Source: a virus
Reading direction: 5' to 3' (one strand)
IMG/VR virus record: IMGVR_UViG_3300009603_000057
Coordinates: 1-24,921 of that record
DNA: 24,921 nucleotides
The first letter of the stretch is position 1. Each line of letters opens with the position of its first letter. The position numbers were made by a program, and so were the translations under genes. Of this stretch, positions 23,236 to 24,921 are shown in pieces. Under the pieces are notes generated by a model, which was given only the letters and a program-made list of their open reading frames with translations, ran no database searches and was not told the origin of the DNA.

Positions 23236-23631
23236 TTATGCTGCACCTACGTTCTTCCGAAGAGGGAACACCGCACAACCCAGGTGCTTCCCTGCGTTGA
23301 TACTATCCATATTATCTATTTTGTGTTCAACAACAATTTCACCGTCGTGGACGTAGATAGCTAATTCAGTTCCGGGCCACTCCGAATGCCAAGTTTCCTT
23401 ATTATCAGGATCATACGGAGGCCACTCCTCGTCTGTGTATGGTAACCCGTTGTCCTTCAGAAGATACTCGGGTGGTGGTTTTTGATTCACGAGGCACTTG
23501 ACCCACAGAATCTCCCCGTCATACCCGGTTTCATCAGAAAATCCATCCCAATCCTCATCAGGTGTTTTACAATACTGCACCATTGTTATGAAATGAACCG
23601 GCTTTCGTTCAATCTCGGTTTCTTTGTTCAC
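23236..23631 (-). CDS. Hypothetical acidic protein (131 aa)
   Basis: The start GTG 23631 overlaps the upstream stop (GTGA) and has AGGAGG upstream. The product is acidic and rich in aromatic residues and Pro (PDEDWDGFSDETGYDGEILW, EEWPPYDPDN, WHSEWPGTELAIYVHDGEIV). Its C-terminal part ends with a small hydrophobic stretch, GKHLGCAVFPLRKN. I see no transmembrane segment and recognise no domain. Acidic early phage proteins are often inhibitors of host enzymes or DNA mimics, but nothing here shows that specifically. It is translationally coupled to the gene before it. Confidence 0.65.
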   Translation of the reverse strand: MNKETEIERKPVHFITMVQYCKTPDEDWDGFSDETGYDGEILWVKCLVNQKPPPEYLLKDNGLPYTDEEWPPYDPDNKETWHSEWPGTELAIYVHDGEIVVEHKIDNMDSINAGKHLGCAVFPLRKNVGAA

Positions 23632-23951
23632 GCTGCACCTCCTACTGCGAGTGAAGGGTGACCGCTACCCACAACATAGATATGGAGGCGGTCCCCTCTA
23701 TTGAGTTGGTAGGAATCAGGGTCAAAGGCGGTGGTAACTCCAACCATGTCGCTTCGGCCCTTGACCCAGGCAAACACGGTGTCGAGGTGTTCTGGGCGGC
23801 AGCACCATACGGCGTATGACGTTCCACCCTCGGCACCGCCCCAGCCACTCAAGAATGTATCGCGCCCCTTGATGAAGCATGTGTGGGTGCGGAATTCATA
23901 CTCGGTTCGATCATCCTGCATCAGATGGATTGTTTGCTTTGTAATGGACAT
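23628..23951 (-). CDS. Hypothetical protein (107 aa)
   Basis: ATG 23951 has the leader GAGGATGAACC. The product begins MSITKQTIHLMQDDRTEYEF and has RTHTCFIKGRDTFLSGWGGA, then SYAVWCCRPEHLDTVFAWVK and LHIYVVGSGHPSL. It is probably a small soluble mixed alpha/beta domain with three Cys. I recognise no family. It overlaps the next gene by 4 nt and belongs to the early block before the integrase. Confidence 0.65.
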   Translation of the reverse strand: MSITKQTIHLMQDDRTEYEFRTHTCFIKGRDTFLSGWGGAEGGTSYAVWCCRPEHLDTVFAWVKGRSDMVGVTTAFDPDSYQLNRGDRLHIYVVGSGHPSLAVGGAA

Positions 23952-23971
23952 AGGTTCATCCTCTATTGATT

Positions 23972-24006
23972 GGAACTAACTAAGAACTAACTAACGACTA
24001 ACTAAG
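23972..24006 (-). repeat. Tandem TTAGTTC/TTAGTTAG repeats
   Basis: Read on the minus strand this stretch is built from units of TTAGTT: TTCTTAGTTAGTCG followed by TTAGTTAGTTC and TTAGTTAGTTCC. It covers the end of the 107-aa gene at 24002 and the space before the leader of the next gene. The same unit recurs upstream at 24340-24361 and singly at 23168-23177, near 24384-24392 and near 24459-24467. It is A/T-rich and puts TAG in all three minus-strand frames. Confidence 0.75.
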
Positions 24007-24325
24007 AACCGGGAACGTCCCGGTCACTTTCCAGTATACGCTCTATTCCCCGTTCATACTCCTCATCCTCATCTTTCTCGTCCCCCTTCAAGAACTGTTT
24101 TGCTCTCCACATATCCACAATTGCAACTACCGCTTTTGCTTGTGGGTTCTGCTCAAACACATCCTGGATCCGCTTTGGATACTTGGAACGCTCCCACCTC
24201 TCAATGCGTTTACAGCACGGTGGAATAGTTTTGATGTTGGTATGTTTTCCTGATCCGGTGGTCCAACTGCTCGCAATGACACACCCGCCATAACTTCGTA
24301 ATTCTCTGAGTCCTTGAATGTCCAT
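24002..24325 (-). CDS. Hypothetical protein with acidic C-terminus (107 aa)
   Basis: ATG 24325 has the leader GAGGATGAACC, shared with the next gene. The N-terminal half has scattered Cys residues (GGCVIASS, TIPPCCKR) and a basic stretch (KRIERWERSKYPKRIQD). The C-terminal half has AKAVVAIVDMWRAKQFL followed by a strongly acidic run (GDEKDEDEEYERGIERILES). No membrane segment or catalytic motif is recognised. It lies between two short repeat-bearing gaps in the early region. Confidence 0.6.
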   Translation of the reverse strand: MDIQGLRELRSYGGCVIASSWTTGSGKHTNIKTIPPCCKRIERWERSKYPKRIQDVFEQNPQAKAVVAIVDMWRAKQFLKGDEKDEDEEYERGIERILESDRDVPGS

Positions 24326-24339
24326 TGGTTCATCCTCAT

Positions 24340-24361
24340 AACTAAGAACTAAGAACTAATT
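24340..24361 (-). repeat. TTAGTTCTTAGTT repeat before the 107-aa gene
   Basis: On the minus strand the spacer reads TTAGTTC-TTAGTTC-TTAGTT, directly before the ribosome site of the gene at 24002-24325. It is the same unit as at 23972-24006 and includes the stop codon of the preceding 56-aa gene. Confidence 0.7.
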
Positions 24362-24526
24362 AGAGCGCGTTTCAAAGTAACTCAGAACTAACATCCCCAC
24401 CGAACTCGACAACGCCATCAAGGGAAGGGTGATCCCCAGGCCAGCAAGGTAGCAGGTCGGAACTAACACAGCACCGGCGAGAAGGGCGGTGACGATCATA
24501 GCGGGGTCGAGGGGGATGAGTTTCAC
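24356..24526 (-). CDS. Small membrane protein (56 aa)
   Basis: I start at GTG 24526, which overlaps the upstream stop (GTGA) and has AAGGAGG upstream; a frame to 24550 is open but less likely. The product has two hydrophobic segments, about residues 10-28 (MIVTALLAGAVLVPTCYLA) and 31-50 (GITLPLMALSSSVGMLVLSY), joined by a very short turn, and ends FETRSN. It is a predicted two-pass inner-membrane protein. Its early position makes a lysis role less likely than a superinfection or membrane-related early role, but the topology also fits a holin. Confidence 0.6.
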   Translation of the reverse strand: MKLIPLDPAMIVTALLAGAVLVPTCYLAGLGITLPLMALSSSVGMLVLSYFETRSN

Positions 24527-24921
24527 TGTATGCCTCCTTCGATCTCGCAAACGATGGGATTTCCGGTTGATGACAAGCGACCGACAATCTCATGGCGGCG
24601 GTCTTGGTCAAAGTCGTCGCACGGCCCGAATCCGGGTCGGGGCGAATACGCGCCGCCGAGGTAATCGTCAACGGTGATGTCTTCGCGGAGGTTTCCGCGG
24701 ACTGCTTCGCGCATCTGGTCGAACGTGGGTCCGACTGGATCCTCTCCGAAGGCGGCGACATCGGCCATATCAATCTCCATCTGAACAGTGTTCCCGTTGA
24801 TGGCGACCGATTTGATGCCAACCAACTGATCGTATTGTCCATCGATCTGGACCCATGCGCGCAGTTGTCCGCGATGCTGGTCGATGGTCTTGAACAGGCC
24901 TATGGTGGTGCTGCTGGGATC
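24523..24921 (-). CDS. Hypothetical protein, 5' end beyond the window
   Basis: The frame is open from the window edge to TGA 24523-24525, giving at least 132 residues. A TTG at 24825 is a possible internal start, but the upstream codons (IGLFKTIDQHRGQLRAWVQI) continue in plausible protein, so I treat the gene as truncated by the edge. The product has VAINGNTVQMEIDMADVAAF, then DITVDDYLGGAYSPRPGFGP and ends VCEIEGGIQ. It is acidic and soluble and I recognise no family. By eye the DNA is richer in G and C than the rest of the window. Confidence 0.55.
   Translation of the reverse strand, partial: DPSSTTIGLFKTIDQHRGQLRAWVQIDGQYDQLVGIKSVAINGNTVQMEIDMADVAAFGEDPVGPTFDQMREAVRGNLREDITVDDYLGGAYSPRPGFGPCDDFDQDRRHEIVGRLSSTGNPIVCEIEGGIQ

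Noticed and set aside
1-24921. tRNA genes, CRISPR arrays and insertion sequences
   Set aside because: I saw no cloverleaf-like sequence, no regularly spaced repeats with unique spacers, and no transposase or terminal inverted repeats.

Overview
The window is part of a T7-like podovirus genome (Autographiviridae type). It encodes a single-subunit phage RNA polymerase, a T7-type replication module and a T7-order head, tail and ejection module. It also carries a tyrosine integrase, so temperate or integrative ability is likely. Every convincing gene is on the minus strand, and genes abut or overlap by a few bases almost throughout. Read in transcription order the layout runs from high to low coordinates. 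The overall make-up resembles integrase-carrying marine podoviruses (the cyanophage P-SSP7 and pelagiphage HTVC019P type), but the host cannot be named from this sequence. No terminase, tail fibre, tRNA or CRISPR is present; terminase and tail genes would be expected beyond the left edge.

Early and lysogeny region (24921 to 22062): five small unrecognised genes, the first cut by the window edge, and then the integrase. Two short non-coding stretches here carry tandem TTAGTTC/TTAGTTAG repeats. Several genes share an almost identical leader, GGATGRACC directly before the start codon. A GC-rich hairpin precedes the integrase.

Transcription and DNA metabolism (22032 to 12097): T7-like RNA polymerase, gp2.5-like ssDNA-binding protein, a RusA-type resolvase in the place of T7 endonuclease I, primase-helicase, an i-type-lysozyme-like endolysin, a tiny sigma-region-4-like protein, a C5 cytosine methyltransferase, family A DNA polymerase, a LAGLIDADG homing endonuclease, a small conserved-looking protein, a gp6-like 5'-3' exonuclease, a DUF1599/Nmad1-like protein and a small unknown protein.

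Morphogenesis (12097 to 1): a polyproline small protein, portal, scaffold, a three-gene putative lysis cassette (holin-like, small membrane protein, nested lipoprotein), major capsid protein, an intrinsic terminator in the same place as T7 Tphi, tail tubular proteins A and B, and internal virion proteins matching T7 gp13, gp14, gp15 and gp16. The gp16-like gene runs off the left edge.

The most interesting observations are: (1) the endolysin's membrane anchor and linker are encoded entirely inside the 3' end of the helicase gene in another frame, with the catalytic domain starting just after the helicase stop; (2) a 90-nt in-frame block in the gp15-like gene is an exact, order-scrambled copy of two pieces of the neighbouring gp16-like gene, joined at a 4-bp microhomology; (3) a nested small-membrane-protein/lipoprotein pair lies between scaffold and capsid genes; (4) a 60-residue protein resembles sigma-70 region 4; (5) an HExxH motif lies in the gp16-like ejection protein.
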